In this document: one piece after another, positions 33,226-45,759 of the stretch | Layout of the letters: every line of letters begins with the position of its first letter | Position numbering within the stretch: the stretch's first letter is position 1 | Assembly: GCF_001619985.1 (NCBI RefSeq) | Contig: NW_017264195.1 | Location: 1,116,001 to 1,180,000, forward strand | Origin: Xylona heveae TC161 | Taxonomy: Eukaryota > Ascomycota > Xylonomycetes > Xylonales > Xylonaceae | Direction of reading: 5' to 3' | DNA: 64,000 nucleotides | Notes under the pieces: generated by a model | Told to the model about the DNA's origin: nothing | Database searches by the model: none | Seen by the model: the letters and a program-made list of their open reading frames with translations, nothing else | Made by a program: the position numbers and the translations under genes

Positions 33226-35156
33226 CTAGAGGCTGTCGACACGACCGATTAGGGCATCAAGCTCCTCTTTGCTCAATGTGCTTCTCCTGCGTCCGCTTCT
33301 TACGCCGCTTCGCCTTGTGATACTCTTCCGTCTACGTCCTGACTTTGTTGCCTCTGCTTCAGCTCGTGCATTTTCCAGCTTTTGCCGAACAGTAAGAGGA
33401 GTTGAAATCTGCTTGGGTGTCTGTGTTCATCAGTTACGCATTCCCTTGGCGATATCCGAAATCAATGTGCTATGGATATACATACCTGTCGAGGACTTCT
33501 TGACTGCGTCGATTCTCTGCTGGATTTCTCCGGGGATAGTTTGTGGGGTGTTGCCTTGAGGTCAGGGATGACACCCAACCCTCCATTGATGCGACCCTCT
33601 GGTTGTTGGCTGTCCTCTTCTTCGGGAATGTCTTGAAAAGACACTTTACGCGGTGATCTTGTCGGCTGAGCGTTTCCGCTTTGTTCGCCGAGGACTGACA
33701 GGTGGCGACGGGAGGCTGGGCTGGGTTGAGAAAATGCCAACTCGTCTTCCTCTTCATCGGAAGCTTGTTCATCCTCCTCCCAGCCTTCTTCTTCGCCCTC
33801 AATCTGTTCCTTGGAGTTACCGCGCGGCTGCAATGGCACTTCTCCTTGTGTGAGCTGCTCATGGGCCTCTTTCCTATTGGGGCTCTTCTTCGGATGTGAT
33901 CTTGCAATTGTTCGTGGCGTCAACGTTTCCAAGCCTTGGCCCAATTTGAGGCCTGCCTTGAGCTCATCCAAGTTAATAGTCTCTCCACCACTAACCATTC
34001 TTTTGCGCCAGCTGTCCATCATGGTGACAGCCTCTCTCCATCTCTCTTCCATCTTCTCCCAACCTTCTCTCAACCTAACAACTTCATCTTCCCGGATTTC
34101 AAGTTCCTCGAGAGGAACGAAATTTGGATTCGTCAAGATGGTGCGGAGGTGCTCCAGAACTTCATCCATATCCACTGCAAGTTCCTCGTAAGAAGTCGGC
34201 ACGCATGATACGAGCTCCATTTCCGAAGAATTGTCAAGGCCGCCTTCCTGGAACTCCTCAGACACACTAAAGCCAGAATGAGATGCAGGAGGGAGACCCT
34301 GTAGCGATCTCAGCGTTGACGTCGAACTTGTGATTAGTCCAATAAGATTATCATTCTCATCACTCAATTGCTGGCTGAAATTTGTCAAGAACTCAGTCGT
34401 CTCCTGCTTCAGACTCAAATCGGAGCTGTCGGGAGAAGAATGTCTCTCAGCCTTGGATGCAGCCATTGAAGGTGTAATTGGTGATATCGTCATTGTCGAA
34501 TGCACGAGTCCACTTCGAGTTCCACGCTGCTGAGTTGCTAGATGGTGCTTCAGCTTCTGGATTTGCATGTCTCGTTTCCGAATGTCGTTGGCACACTGTG
34601 TTCGGACCTGCTGCAGCAGTGACTTCATCCGGAGCATCTCGTCTCTGTGTGAGCGCGCGGAGGCTTCTGCTGTACGGATCGATGATTTGTAAACCCGCTC
34701 TTGACCCTGCGCAAGAGCAAGCTGCCGAGTAAGGTCTGCATTTCTTTCTCGAAGGCGCTCCTACCATCTTTCTTCAGAAACAGAGTTCCTCTCCATTTTT
34801 CATAACTCTTGTAAAGACATGACTATACTCACCATTTCAAGATTATTTCCCGCTTCATTGCGCCGAAGTGTTCTGATCGTATTTGCCAAATTCTCTCGCT
34901 GTTCCGCTTCTCGCTGCATGCACACAGCAATCAGCACTAGTCCACACCTTTAATGAATCGCAGCAAGATAACGCACGTCTCTCCTTAGCACCAAGTCATG
35001 AACGAGATTTATAATCTTTCCATATGTTGCTTCTTTCCCGCCCTCGCCACGAGACGGCCTGGAGAACTCAACTGGCTTTCCACTGCGCAAGAGGCCTCGC
35101 GCAAGAAGCAAGTTATTCAAATATGTCGAAGCAGTTGCTAAGCTTTCTGGATCCAT
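33226..35156 (-). CDS. tinC: Coiled-coil protein of the ADIP / NIMA-interacting TinC type, 576 aa
   Basis: Exons on the minus strand: 35156-34977, 34913-34833, 34760-33486 and 33420-33226. All joins are in phase and give 576 residues. It starts MDPESLATASTYLNNLLLARGLL, has a long coiled coil from about residue 60 to 130 (AEQRENLANTIRTLRRNEAG, ERLRERNADLTRQLALAQ), further coils near 250-290 and a basic, phosphorylatable C-terminus (SPRKVSF, RRKSITRRSG). The N-terminal layout fits the afadin/alpha-actinin-binding (ADIP) family; Aspergillus members are annotated as NIMA-interacting protein (TinC), a spindle-pole-associated mitotic factor. The family call is good; the exact TinC name is from memory. 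Divergent from tom6 by about 400 bp. Confidence 0.68.
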
Positions 35157-35564
35157 TGCGACAAGTCCGTCAGCCGCGCCTATAACCCGACGATTCAGAA
35201 GATCGAGAATAAATTATCGGTCAACCCCTCGCACAAGCCCAGTTATTTTTCTGCTCTGACGGTATACAGTGTGGAATCGCCGCCCGTTTTCTTCAACGTC
35301 GTCGCAACAACTTAACCTCTTGACCGCCAAGTCGGATGTAAACAAACGAGGGTTCGGGTCGCCATGCCAAATTCCGGCTTACATAATTTCTTAAGATCGT
35401 TCCCATCCGGAACCTATCTTATCAGATTTTCGGATTCTCAATGCACGTGACCGAATCCAAAAGTTGACCGAATTCCATCAAAGCAGCAGCCCATACTCGT
35501 CGTCATCGCCGAATCAAACTCTCACCAATTCCTTGATCATCAAGTCCCCAGATCAATCCACAAA
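35157..35564. promoter_or_regulatory. Divergent promoter between the ADIP-type gene and tom6
   Basis: 408 bp between the two start codons, no coding exon. The tom6 side has a leader with CAAAGCAGCAGCCC and short CATC repeats. Confidence 0.5.
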
Positions 35565-35995
35565 ATGGCCCCCAAGCGCGTTGTTGTCCAGGCCCGCCAG
35601 GAGCCGGTCCAGCCTAGCTTCTTCAAGGCTGCCTACGAGGAAGTGACTTCTCCTGAGAACCGCAGCTTGGTTACTGCTGCTGGTCTCTTCGCTGTACGTT
35701 TTTACATTTTAAAATTGTTTTGCATTGGCCTATCGTTATTTCCGGCTACCCTTCTCCTTTCTCTACTATAAATTATCTGGTTTCCAGTTTCCTCTTCCAT
35801 TGTCAATTGATCCTACTGCACTTCTCGTTCCTTCTGCTCAAATACCCTGCTTCCTGCGCTCTCCTTTGAACCCTTAGTCCAATGCGCTCATTATCCAACC
35901 ATCATTGTGAACTTTTTACTGACATACTCCCTCTTTACTAGGCCGGCGTTGCATTCCTGCACTCCAGCTGGAGCGAGATCCTCCTTCCTCCGTAA
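35565..35995 (+). CDS. tom6: Mitochondrial outer membrane translocase small subunit Tom6, 60 aa
   Basis: Exon 1 (35565-35693) encodes MAPKRVVVQARQEPVQPSFF through SPENRSLVTAAGLFA; a 248-bp intron follows, and exon 2 (35942-35995) encodes AGVAFLHSSWSEILLPP and a TAA. The SPENRS..V motif followed by one hydrophobic membrane segment and SSWSEILLPP is characteristic of fungal Tom6, which stabilises the TOM core complex in the outer membrane. The TAA lies inside a perfect GTAAGT donor: if that second intron (to the CAACAG at 36093) is removed, the protein ends LPPV instead and the stop is at 36098-36100. Both forms are functionally similar. Confidence 0.82.
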
Positions 35996-37423
35996 GTCCA
36001 CGCCATGCACTTATACGCCCATCCACCCTTTATCTCTCTACAGCATAGCAAGACCCAAAAAGTTCACAAAGCTAACTGCCTTCTTCGCAACAGTGTCTAA
36101 ATCAATCTCCTCTCCTCTTCCTTCACCGAAAAACGCCCTCCTAACTTCAATATTTCCTTCGTATCCATCCGATATTTTCCAGTCGGGGGCTGCGGCAAGC
36201 GCATTTCCGCATTCGCATAAAAACCTGAGCGAGTCACGTTATCTTTTTTCTTTTGAACAGAATGGTATCCGGGGCCTAGAATTTAGAAAACTAGCGCGTT
36301 CATGTGGTCTAGGAACGGGTATCAAACAGATCTCAGGGGACAATCTCAACCTTTTTTCCTTCTTCTTCTGCCCGCTTGACTTGAGCTTCTTCTATACGCT
36401 CTCGTTTCTGGCTAGAATGTGTTATATTTTTCGAAATTTTTTACTTGCGGAGTGACAAGGGCTGTCTGTACGATTAGAATCAAACGGTTTTGCCGAAAAC
36501 TTTCATCTCGCGCTGCTAAGTGAAGTGAAGGTGCAAAGGTCTCTGAATCATTGTATGTCAATCCCACTTTATGTCACTGGCAAAGGCTGGTACATGTGAG
36601 GACCACACTCGTACGCATTCCCATCGTTTTCTATATTAAGCCTCACGTCTACGATCCCGAACCAAATCGAATCTTTATTCTTTCTTTTTTTCTCTGCCCA
36701 CATATCAAAATGAAATCAAGTCCTATCAATCATGTTCAAATGTAATGTCATATTTCTAGTAGAAGAAGAAGAACCCCCTTATGACAAACAATAAAACACT
36801 AGTTAGTGTAGTTATTCAAATTCCTTTTTTTGCTTCTTGCAGGCACAATCGTCGCAAGAAACAAACCATGTTCGATCGGAGAGCGCAGCCATTGAATCAA
36901 CAGCCGCAAGTAAAACAATGACCGCAAAAAAAGAAAAAGAGAATACAAAAAAACAAAGAAGAGAGAAAAAGGGAAAAAAAGACAAGGAAAGAGGAAACCA
37001 AGCACCACGGAATAAATACAACAGAAAAAAACGAAGAAATGGTAGATAGAATAATACAAAAAAAAGGATCAAAAACGCCGAGAGAATGCCTTGCTCATTC
37101 TTTTTTGTGGGAGATTCAAAAAGGATAAAATTGGAAGTGGGGAAGAAAAAAAAGTTGAAGAAGCTGTGGGAAGAGGAAGGGATCACATGGGATCAAGAGA
37201 ATCTGTTTATTAGGACAGAAAGGAGGAGGGATGAAAGGGGGGGAGGAGGTATAAAAGGGAAATTGTGGAAGAAGCGGGGGGGGAAAAAGAAACAGAGAGA
37301 GAAAGAAAAAAATAAGACGAAACGGGGTTAAGAGAAGAAGCCCGTGGGAAAGGGGAAAATGAAGATGTACAATGTGGAATGATCGGCGACACTACCACTC
37401 GAAGCGCGAGCTCAAGTTCAAGC
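35996..37423. other. Intergenic region, A/G-rich near its right end
   Basis: About 1.4 kb. The first part likely carries a tom6 3' UTR exon. From about 36880 to 37330 the plus strand is strongly A/G-rich (the minus strand is T/C-rich, just downstream of rpb2). Open frames there are composition artefacts. Confidence 0.55.
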
Positions 37424-40400
37424 TCAACGAACGCTGACGTCGGACCGCTTCGTGTACATTCTGGCAGCAATGTTCATGGACGCGAGCTCTTGGAAGAGCA
37501 GCTTGGCGGCATACGGAATATGGACCTGTGAGATCTTTGTCTTGTTCTTGCAAGGTCGGCACTCGAAAGAGTTCTTCTTAAGGTTTCTATTTTTGAAGAA
37601 GGGACATTGTCAGTATTTGCTTGCTGCTTTCGCCCTACTGCACGGGACAGTCGAGTTTAAGAGGGGGGAGGGAATGTGGAAGGGGAGAGTTTTGGGAACT
37701 TACGCAATAGGAGTCATGAGGCCGCAAATATCGCAAATATGGACACGATAGGCATCCGATACCTCGAAAAGACGCTCCTTCAAGAAAGCGGCGGCACCGT
37801 GGGCGATGAAACAGTCACGTTCCATTTCTCCGAAACGGAGACCACCATCACGGGCACGACCCTCGACAGGCTGGCGAGTAAGAATCTGGACAGGTCCACG
37901 AGCACGCGCGTGGATCTTGTCGTCGACCATGTGTCGAAGACGCTGGTAGTACGTAGGACCGAAGAAGACTTGGGCAGTCAGCTTGCGGCCAGTGTGGCCG
38001 TTGTACATGACTTCAAAACCACGCGATTGGTAGCCGTGCTCGCGAAGCAATCGAGAGACAGAGTCGACAGTGACTTCGGTGAAGGGAGTCGCGTCACCTT
38101 CGAATCCACGCAGCGAAGAGACCTTACTAAGCTGACACTCGATCAAGTGGGCAATGGTCATACGCGACGGAATGGCGTGCGGGTTGATGATCAAGTCCGG
38201 CGTGATACCCTCACGGGTAAATGGCATGTCTTCTTGTCGGTAGGTAACACCAATAGTACCCTTCTGACCGTGACGAGAGGCAAATTTGTCGCCAATCTGG
38301 GGAATCTTGGTTGTTCGCATACGGACCTTGACGAAGCGAAGGCCCTCAGCGTTGGTGGTCATGAGGACCTGATCGACAATACCGTTCTCCGTGCTTCTTA
38401 AAGGTGTGGAGACATCGCGCTTGACGTGCAGCTTCGTCCGCTGGCCGAGCTCTTCGGCATCAGGAGCAATTGGTGCAGTCTTTCCAATGATGATGTCCTC
38501 GCCAGAGACCCGGACACCCGGAGCGACGATGCCGTCGTCGTCGAGCTTGTCGTAGGTGCCGTGCTTCAATTTGAGAGTGTCACTTCGATAAGGCTTCTCG
38601 AACTGCTCGACAACCGACATGCCGACACGCTTCTCTTGGTCGGTGTAAGACCGGTAGAACAGACTGCGGAAAAGTCCTCGGTCGATACTACTCTGGTTCA
38701 TAATGACGGAATCTTCCTGATTGTAACCGGAGTAGCATGCAATAGCCACAATGGCGTTCTGGCCGGCCGGAAGCTCACGGAATTTGAGGAATTCCATGGA
38801 CCGTGTCGTGGCCAGAGGCTTCTGCGGGTAATACAAGATATTTGCAAGAGTTTCCATACGCTGGTCAAAGTTTGTAAGGAATACACCCATGGCTTGTTTA
38901 CCCATGGCAGACTGGTATGTGTTACGAGGAGACTAGCACACTTGTTAACAAGAGAAGAGGAGATGTTAGCCCAATCTAAACTTACCTGGTTGTGGTCAGG
39001 GAAAGGAATGATACTGGCGCAAATACCAAGAATCATACTCGGGTGAATCTCGCAGTGCGTCCAGGTGTGGGCGGTAGGGTTGATAGGGGCCTTGACACGT
39101 TTATTCGGATCAGACTTGTCCTCGGGTAGGGCGTAACCGGCTTGAAGTTGTCGTGAAATCTCCAGGTCTTCCGGCGTCATGACAATCATTGCCGTTTCCT
39201 CCTCTTCTGCGTCAAGATATTCAACCACACCAGTGTTGACCAATCCCTTCCAGCCAAAAGTTCTTTCCTCCTTTTCCTCAGGATCAAGGTTGGGATCAAG
39301 CTCCTTATCATCTTCAAGTCGCATAATGTGTTCCTTGTTGAGAACAAGATTTCCACGGTTCGGGCTCTTCGGGTCATTGTCAATGACGAAGAGCGGTCGG
39401 CACACACGACCAGCGTCGGTGAAGATCTTGAATTCACGGTCTCGAATATCTCGCACCAAACTGACCTCGTGAGAGATCATGTGTCTTCTTCTAAGAGAGA
39501 TGACAGTGTTGACGAGATGAGTAGGATCTCTGTGGACACCAACCCAAACACCGTTGACGAAGACCTTGGTTGCATTGGGTGATCGCTGGGGCTCATATTC
39601 TTCTAGAACCTCCATGTTTCGCTGAATCATGAACTCAATGATAGGCTCGCTAGGCGTACCAACAGTGATGTAACACATGAGTGCCAAGTTCTTGACAAGA
39701 CCGCAAGCCTGTCCTTCAGGCGTCTCAGCAGGGCAAACAAGACCCCAGTGAGTGTTATGTAGCTGTCGCGGTTTGGCAATCTTGCCATCACGACCGATTG
39801 GAGTGTTTGTTCGCCGAAGATGCGAAAGTGTAGACGAGAATGTGTATCTGTTGAGCACCTGAGAGACACCCGCCTTGGAAGACATAGCCTTCTTCTGGTC
39901 ACCCCAGTTACCAGTAGCCAAGGAATACTTGAGACCATTGGTGATAGTAGTCGACTTGACACCAAGCGTCAAGTTGAACTCGCGGTTGTTCTCAACACAC
40001 TTCTGAAGGTACTTGTACACGTCTTTTGTCAGCTTGTTGAAAAGCATTCGGAACAAGCTTGCAAGCAACGGTCCAGCCAAGTCAAGTCGCTTCTTTCCGA
40101 AATGATCTCGGTCATCGACTTCGCGACGGCCAAGAGCACATTGCAACATGCGGTGGATCATATAACCAAGGAAGAAGGCCTTCCTTGTCTCACTGCCCTC
40201 CTTTTGTGAAATGTGAGGGAGCAATTCCTTCTGCATGATATCCCGAGCATACTTGATACGCTTGTCACGAGTAACACCAGTCGAGTTTCCACGCTTGCCA
40301 ATGAAGTCCAACGCGACCTCACGATCCTGGATGACGAAAGCCTCTTCGATACAGGGTTTAAGCATCTCCAGCATTTCAGTGTCGTTCCGGTCGTAGCAGA

Positions 40401-41355
40401 TGTGGTTCAGGATATCTTCATCTGAAACGACGCCCAAGGCTCGGAAGACAATAGCAATAGGAATCTCAGACTTGATGTACGGCAGAGTACACTTGATAGT
40501 CTGACCGAAGCCACCTTTAGCGCCTTCGCCTCTGGCGAAAAGCTTGACCTGCATACTGGAAATGAGACGAGAGCCTTTCTCGAGGGCACTTCGAATCTCA
40601 GCGACGTAAGGCGTCTTGTCACCCTTCTTATGGAACACCTGAACGATGTTTGCAGCGCTTCGTTCTTGGGCAATCAAGACCTTCTCACTACCGTTGATAA
40701 TGAAGTATCCACCCTGATCGTAAGGGCACTCGTTCCAGGTATACAACTCCTGCTCGCTCAAATCCTTGAGGATACAGTACTTGGACTTCAACATGATAGG
40801 TAGTTTTCCGACGAAGACCTTGGTCGGCTCCGCCTCGTCCTCCATGCCATCCTCATTCTCCCAGTCGAGGTATGTACCGCCACGCTCGCCATCCACCTCC
40901 ATTGGCATACCATCCTCATCGACCTTATCCACTGCCTGTCGCTCTCGTGCTATCATGACCCGCTTGGTCATTTCAAGGTACAACGGACTCGAATATGTGA
41001 GATTTCGCAGCCGGGCTTCTTGGGGCAGCATGACACTGGTGCTTCCATCGCCCTCAGTCATTGCCGGTCTCGAGAGTAGCACGGTACCGAATTTGATCTC
41101 GTATCTTCGGAGCGCAATCGGATCTCGGTCGTCATCGGTCTGAGGCGCATGCTGGTCGAGGGTGAGCTGGGAGTTCTCCTCCACGAGCTCTTGCATGGTG
41201 GTGGACACGAATTCATCGAAAGAATCGAGCTGCTGCGAGACCAATCCCTTGGCATCAAAGAATGCCGAGATGACGGTCCAGCAGTCTTCGGCGGTGATGC
41301 CTTCTTCCTCCTCCACGTAATACCCATCTTCGTATCCCTCCTCGTAGTCGGCCAT
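37424..41355 (-). CDS. rpb2: DNA-directed RNA polymerase II second-largest subunit RPB2, 1253 aa
   Basis: Exons on the minus strand: 41355-38986, 38932-37704 and 37586-37424, with introns of 53 and 117 bp. The product has every landmark of RPB2: [10 protein letters not shown] at the N-terminus, [36 protein letters not shown] (family signature), [27 protein letters not shown] near the active centre, and a C-terminal zinc site (CDICGLM and CRPCKNKTK, split by the last intron). It ends [18 protein letters not shown]2 forms one half of the polymerase II cleft and active site. Start chosen at [13 protein letters not shown], the first ATG with the expected acidic N-terminus. Length agrees with other Eurotiales (about 1250). 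Confidence 0.97.
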
Positions 41356-42159
41356 TTTGATCGACGCCGTCAATGCTATAAGATAGTCGATTCGAGTCCG
41401 GTATAGAGCGCCTCTAGTCAGTCAAGACGAGACGGATCAGAACGTCAAAATTGTGGAAGCCGAGTCAATCACGGCGAGACCGAAAGCGTTATGCTGAGTG
41501 GGCGCGTTGGCTCCGCTCTGTTCAAACTCGCCACTCTGAAGGTTCCGGGTTCAGAGAAATACTGTCTTCGAGTCCGGGCGGGTCAAGACTCGGCGGACGA
41601 TTGAATGAAGATCTAGACAGGCTGTCTAGATGTAAGGATCATGAAAAGAGATGTGGCGCGCGCACCAACAATCTCACCTCGAGAGCGGAAGTTGAGAATA
41701 GTCTGGTCAAAAAGCAGACTTTCCACCTCCTCAGGCGCAAATCCGACCGACTCGTCGAATGAGGTCAAAGAAGAAAAGAATAGGCTCTCTCCCCTTCAGC
41801 GCCTTCGAGATGGGACGCGCTCGAGTATAGAATGAATGGAGACCGAAGACCTCGCGGATGAAGTCGCAAATAAAGTTGATCCGCCAGAAACAGCTTCACT
41901 TGCCGTCGTTATTGTTCCATCCGTCTCCCCGTGCCGTCACAGGATGAGTTAAGTGCAGTCGTGCGTACTTTTCGGAACGTATTACGTAAGATGTCGCCTC
42001 AGCAGCTCGTCCAACAGACTAGCCTGCTAAGGGAAGATTAGAGACAACGACAACAACGGTCAATCATATTTGGTGTTGGCAGATTATTCTATTATCTGGC
42101 GGCTCAGAAAGAATGATATATCTATTTACACTATGGACCAGGAACTAGGTCGAAGATGC
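41356..42159. other. rpb2 promoter region and intergenic DNA
   Basis: About 800 bp upstream of rpb2 and downstream of the CTNNBL1-type gene. No coding exon is credible. Nothing else seen. Confidence 0.5.
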
Positions 42160-44437
42160 CTATAAAAATTGCATCAACGTTGTCAACATTTCCTTTGCCG
42201 AAACTAGCTCTTCACTTTCGTCTCCACCTTCCATCTCGTCGAGCCGTTCTATAACTGAGTATTAGCATGTAGCAGAACATGACCAAAGAATTCAACTTGC
42301 CTTGAAGCGATCGCTTCACATCTGAGAGTGTGTGCCCTTGCTCACCGAGACGCTTCGAAATTTCGCTTCTGGCGCCATCATCTTCAGCAACAAGCCAAGC
42401 AATCACAAGATCAAGTGTCTTTACGAAATTGTTAGCCCAGAGCAGTGGAAACAAAAATGTGGATGATAACCCACCCTTGCGCAGAAAATACCAGAGTCTA
42501 GCCTTCGAGAGTACCATTCATCGGCCATTGCCTCTTGGTCTTCTTCAGAGAGAGCTGCGCGCTCCCGCTCAATCTGCCGATCCACAGCAGCCAGATCTTT
42601 TTGGTATCGCTCTCGTAAAGTCAATAGCTTTCCGATCTTCCCGTATTCACCCTCCATGAATTTCGCCAGGACTCGTATCCGAGGATCAGACTCGTAGGGA
42701 AGAAGTCGCAATAGTGATTCGAACATGCCCAGGAGATGTTCGATCATTTCTTTGTCGTCCTAGTGCTTGTCAGCTGCGTGTCTCAAAACAGTACAGAAGA
42801 TATATTGACCTTCTTCATGAAAAGTCCAAAAATGGTTCCCAGACCTCCAGCCTCAATCACCTTTGCGCATACCCCAGCGCCGTGTTGTCCGCCCATGGCG
42901 TGGTCCAAGACCCGCAGAGCCCTTGATCTGCTCAATTTGCCGCCTTTGAGCATGATAATACACAGCTCAATACCTTCGGCCTCGATAAACTTATCCTTGC
43001 CCTCCACTTCTTCCATTACGCATGTTAAACCATCAAACAGGTTCTCCACATATTCCTCTTCGTCGCCCCCTTTTTCCGGGTCCTTCTTTCTGTACGCACT
43101 GAGTAGTTGTAGCACTAAATCTACCCCATCAATTTCAGCGAAGTGTTTTCGGTTCTTCGATGATGACTGCAGGAGGATAGAGAGCAGCTCTGCCGCATAT
43201 TGCTTGTTTTGGCTGACCGGAGTCTCTTTCTTCTGGATTCGGCGGGAAATCCATTTGAATACGGTACTTTCGAGACTGATTTTTTCGGCGATTGACTGCT
43301 GTGATGCGAGATTTTCCAAAACACCTACAATGTTTTAGTATACGATAAAATTAAGCTGTCAAAGCCTTCCTCGACATACTTAAGGCATAGTAAACTCCGC
43401 TCCTGTCAGATTCATTTTGTTCATCAAGCCTCTCAAAATTTTGGACAGCAAGATCCAAAAGGCCAGCGTCAAGCTATTATTTGTTAGTACACTCGGCTAT
43501 GAGGTTCCAAGGATGCAAGACATACCATTGCATTAACTATTGCGTCCCATTGCTCCTGCTCGGCAGCAACATCTTCGTCTATCAGTTCGCTGATAATTTC
43601 CATGGCGTCGATTGCTATATCAGTATTTTCGTGTGCAAGCAAGCTGACTAGAGAGTTGACGCAACCGAGCTTCACGAACTCTTCGTACAAATGCGGGTGC
43701 TCGCTGAGGATAGAAAGGGCCTTGATATCGGCATCTAAATCTGCTTCTGAGCTCATGAACCTAGTTTTCACGCAATATTAGTTCACAATCACAGTCACGA
43801 ATATTTCTAGAGTGTTTTACTTTTGCGGATCGTTTTCGTGCTTTGCGCGCAACTCTGCATTCTTCGAGATGCGCTTCTCAAAGTTCAATGCCATCTTGCG
43901 AACCCAAGCGGCATCGATTTTTTCTGGCTGCAACACTATCAGCCTTTGTCCCTCTCCGCGACTGTTGTAGTTTCTTTACCGCAGCAGCTCCCTGATCAAG
44001 CTCATCTATAAAGTCCAGCGCCTCCGCCGTATCCTGTGTTATGCCACCGCCGAAGAATCGGCCTTCCTCATCGTCGGGATCCAGGTCGTCTTCTCCCGGT
44101 GGCAATGCTGGACCAGCTTCAACGTCATCGTCATCGTCTACTTCGTCTTCAACCGTGGCGCGTCCCTTGCCTTTGACATCGCCGTTTGCTTCGAGCTTGG
44201 CAGATTTGTAGACTTCCTCTGCGGACCGGCGCATTAGTATTTCGAAACCAAATCAGGAATTGAGCTCTTTCTTCAAGTAACGTACCAGCGTTACGATCAG
44301 CATCGAACTTCCGCTTGCCTCCGGAGAAGCCTTGTTTCTATAGGCCCAGACATTTAGATTAGCTATAGTCCTTCTCCGGCAGAAAAATTCTAGGCCTTCC
44401 TCAAACCTACATTGAATAGCTCGTCAATGCTAGTCAT
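42160..44437 (-). CDS. Beta-catenin-like protein 1 homologue (CTNNBL1, spliceosome-associated), 588 aa
   Basis: Ten exons on the minus strand: 44437-44411, 44337-44286, 44218-43980, 43927-43821, 43760-43526, 43473-43380, 43324-42810, 42759-42475, 42418-42301 and 42254-42160. The nine introns are 46-73 bp. The product starts MTSIDELFNKQGFSGGKRKF, has an acidic linker, then the conserved core KIDAAWVRKMALNFEKRISK, ARM-like repeats (LGCVNSLVSLLAHENTDIAIDAMEI) and LSEEDQEAMADEWYSRRLDSG. CTNNBL1 is an ARM-repeat partner of the Prp19/CDC5L complex in human splicing. The last intron uses a GC donor (AAG/GCAAGT), the accepted GC-AG type. Intron density is much higher than in the neighbours. Confidence 0.9.
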
Positions 44438-45256
44438 ATTGTCCTTCAAATGCAATCGCCGCAGAAAACACCGGAATCGTCAAAAGTCGTTGATTTTTAA
44501 TAGCAAAACGAGGACTGAGTTCGCGCTAGCACGAATCTCAATGCGGATTTCTGAGATAGACCGCCGCAGTTCCGCTTGCACTGCAACCAAACTCTTCAAA
44601 GGTTCCGAGGTCGTCGAGGGTTTGATGGTTATACACTACAGCCGGGGTCCAGCTTCGTAAAGGCTGTGTATGCGAACAAGACTGAAGAACAGGAATTAGC
44701 TTAAGCAGGCTCAGAGAGTGTGCATTTGTAACACAAGGCAGCAGAGTGCGAAAGCTAAACAGAGCTAATGCAAACAATCAGAACTCACAAAAATGTGCAA
44801 GGTCGTTCTGAAATTCAAGTTGTTTTTCAATGCTCATGAGCTAGAATCCTTCAACGCGCATCATTTTTGCGCAAGATGCCGCTCCGCCTGCCGTAGCCAA
44901 CAATGGTTCAATCAAGTCTGGCAACGAAGTGGTAAACATTAATGCATTGAATTCCTACAGTTGCAACAGTACGGAAAATCTATAATATTATTCTCATACT
45001 CTTGCATTATATTTCCGTGCTGGTGCATATTAATTTGCATAAAGAATTCGAAGATTTAATCTGATTCTTTTTATTAATTGACAGCAAATGATTTTTTCTA
45101 CCCTTCATGCTAAATGCAACCAGAAAATGCTCATACATATCCCTTCATACCGAAGCAAAATCGAATGCAAGCAGGTCTATAATCTATATTCTAAAATCGC
45201 AGTTTGTTTTTTTTTTCTTCCTCTCCAACCCTTGAATCATGCCATCCAAGCGCAAT
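44438..45256. other. Intergenic AT-rich DNA
   Basis: About 820 bp between the CTNNBL1-type gene start and the 3' end of the tautomerase gene; AT-rich around 44940-45080. No coding exon or repeat. Confidence 0.5.
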
Positions 45257-45759
45257 TTATAGTTCGCCAGTAATGAATTGCGCACGGCCCATACCGAAAC
45301 TCCAGTCTTCCTTGGTATTGGCGCTGCAAGAAATAATCAAGTCCTCGCCGGACAGACCGCACTCTTCACCGAGCTGCTTGGCGAGGGCCGCGAAGGCAGT
45401 GTGCTTGACCTCTGCAGAGCGGCCTTGCTGGAAGATTTGAATGATGACGAGCTTGTTGGTGCGGGTGAGGCCAAGACCGGTGTCTTCACAGATCAACTCA
45501 TAATCTTCGTGCTGAGTGATGATCTATGAATATGCCACGTTAATTCCAGAATCAAACTCGTAATGAACAAAAAGTTTTCAAATATAAAACTGAAAGATAT
45601 AAATTAAATCGATAGAATGACATGAAAACCTACTTGATACCGATCCCTCTTCGGCGCATTAAAGGTCGTGAGCATCACATCCTGCACCACATCCGCGAGT
45701 TTGCGAATTTCCGCTGGGGAGCGGACGCCCTTGATCATATCGATTTTGACGAGAGGCAT
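45257..45759 (-). CDS. Tautomerase-superfamily protein, 130 aa
   Basis: Exons 45759-45634 and 45523-45257 on the minus strand; phase-0 intron of 110 bp. The product starts MPLVKIDMIKGVRSPAEIRK; after loss of Met the Pro becomes the N-terminal catalytic residue typical of 4-oxalocrotonate tautomerases. The pattern RDRYQIITQHEDYELI, then KLVIIQIFQQGRSAEVKHTA and SCSANTKEDWSFGMGRAQF, fits the two-strand/one-helix tautomerase fold repeated once, as in bacterial and fungal tautomerase-2 proteins. The substrate is unknown; it may act on aromatic breakdown products or be a promiscuous enol-keto tautomerase. Confidence 0.85.

Noticed and set aside
36837-37331. Lys/Glu-rich frames in the A/G-rich stretch
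   Set aside because: Products are runs of Lys, Glu and Arg produced by composition.
37676-41406. Long plus-strand open frames (up to 241 codons) opposite rpb2
   Set aside because: They mirror the codon pattern of the conserved RPB2 coding strand and show no family pattern of their own.
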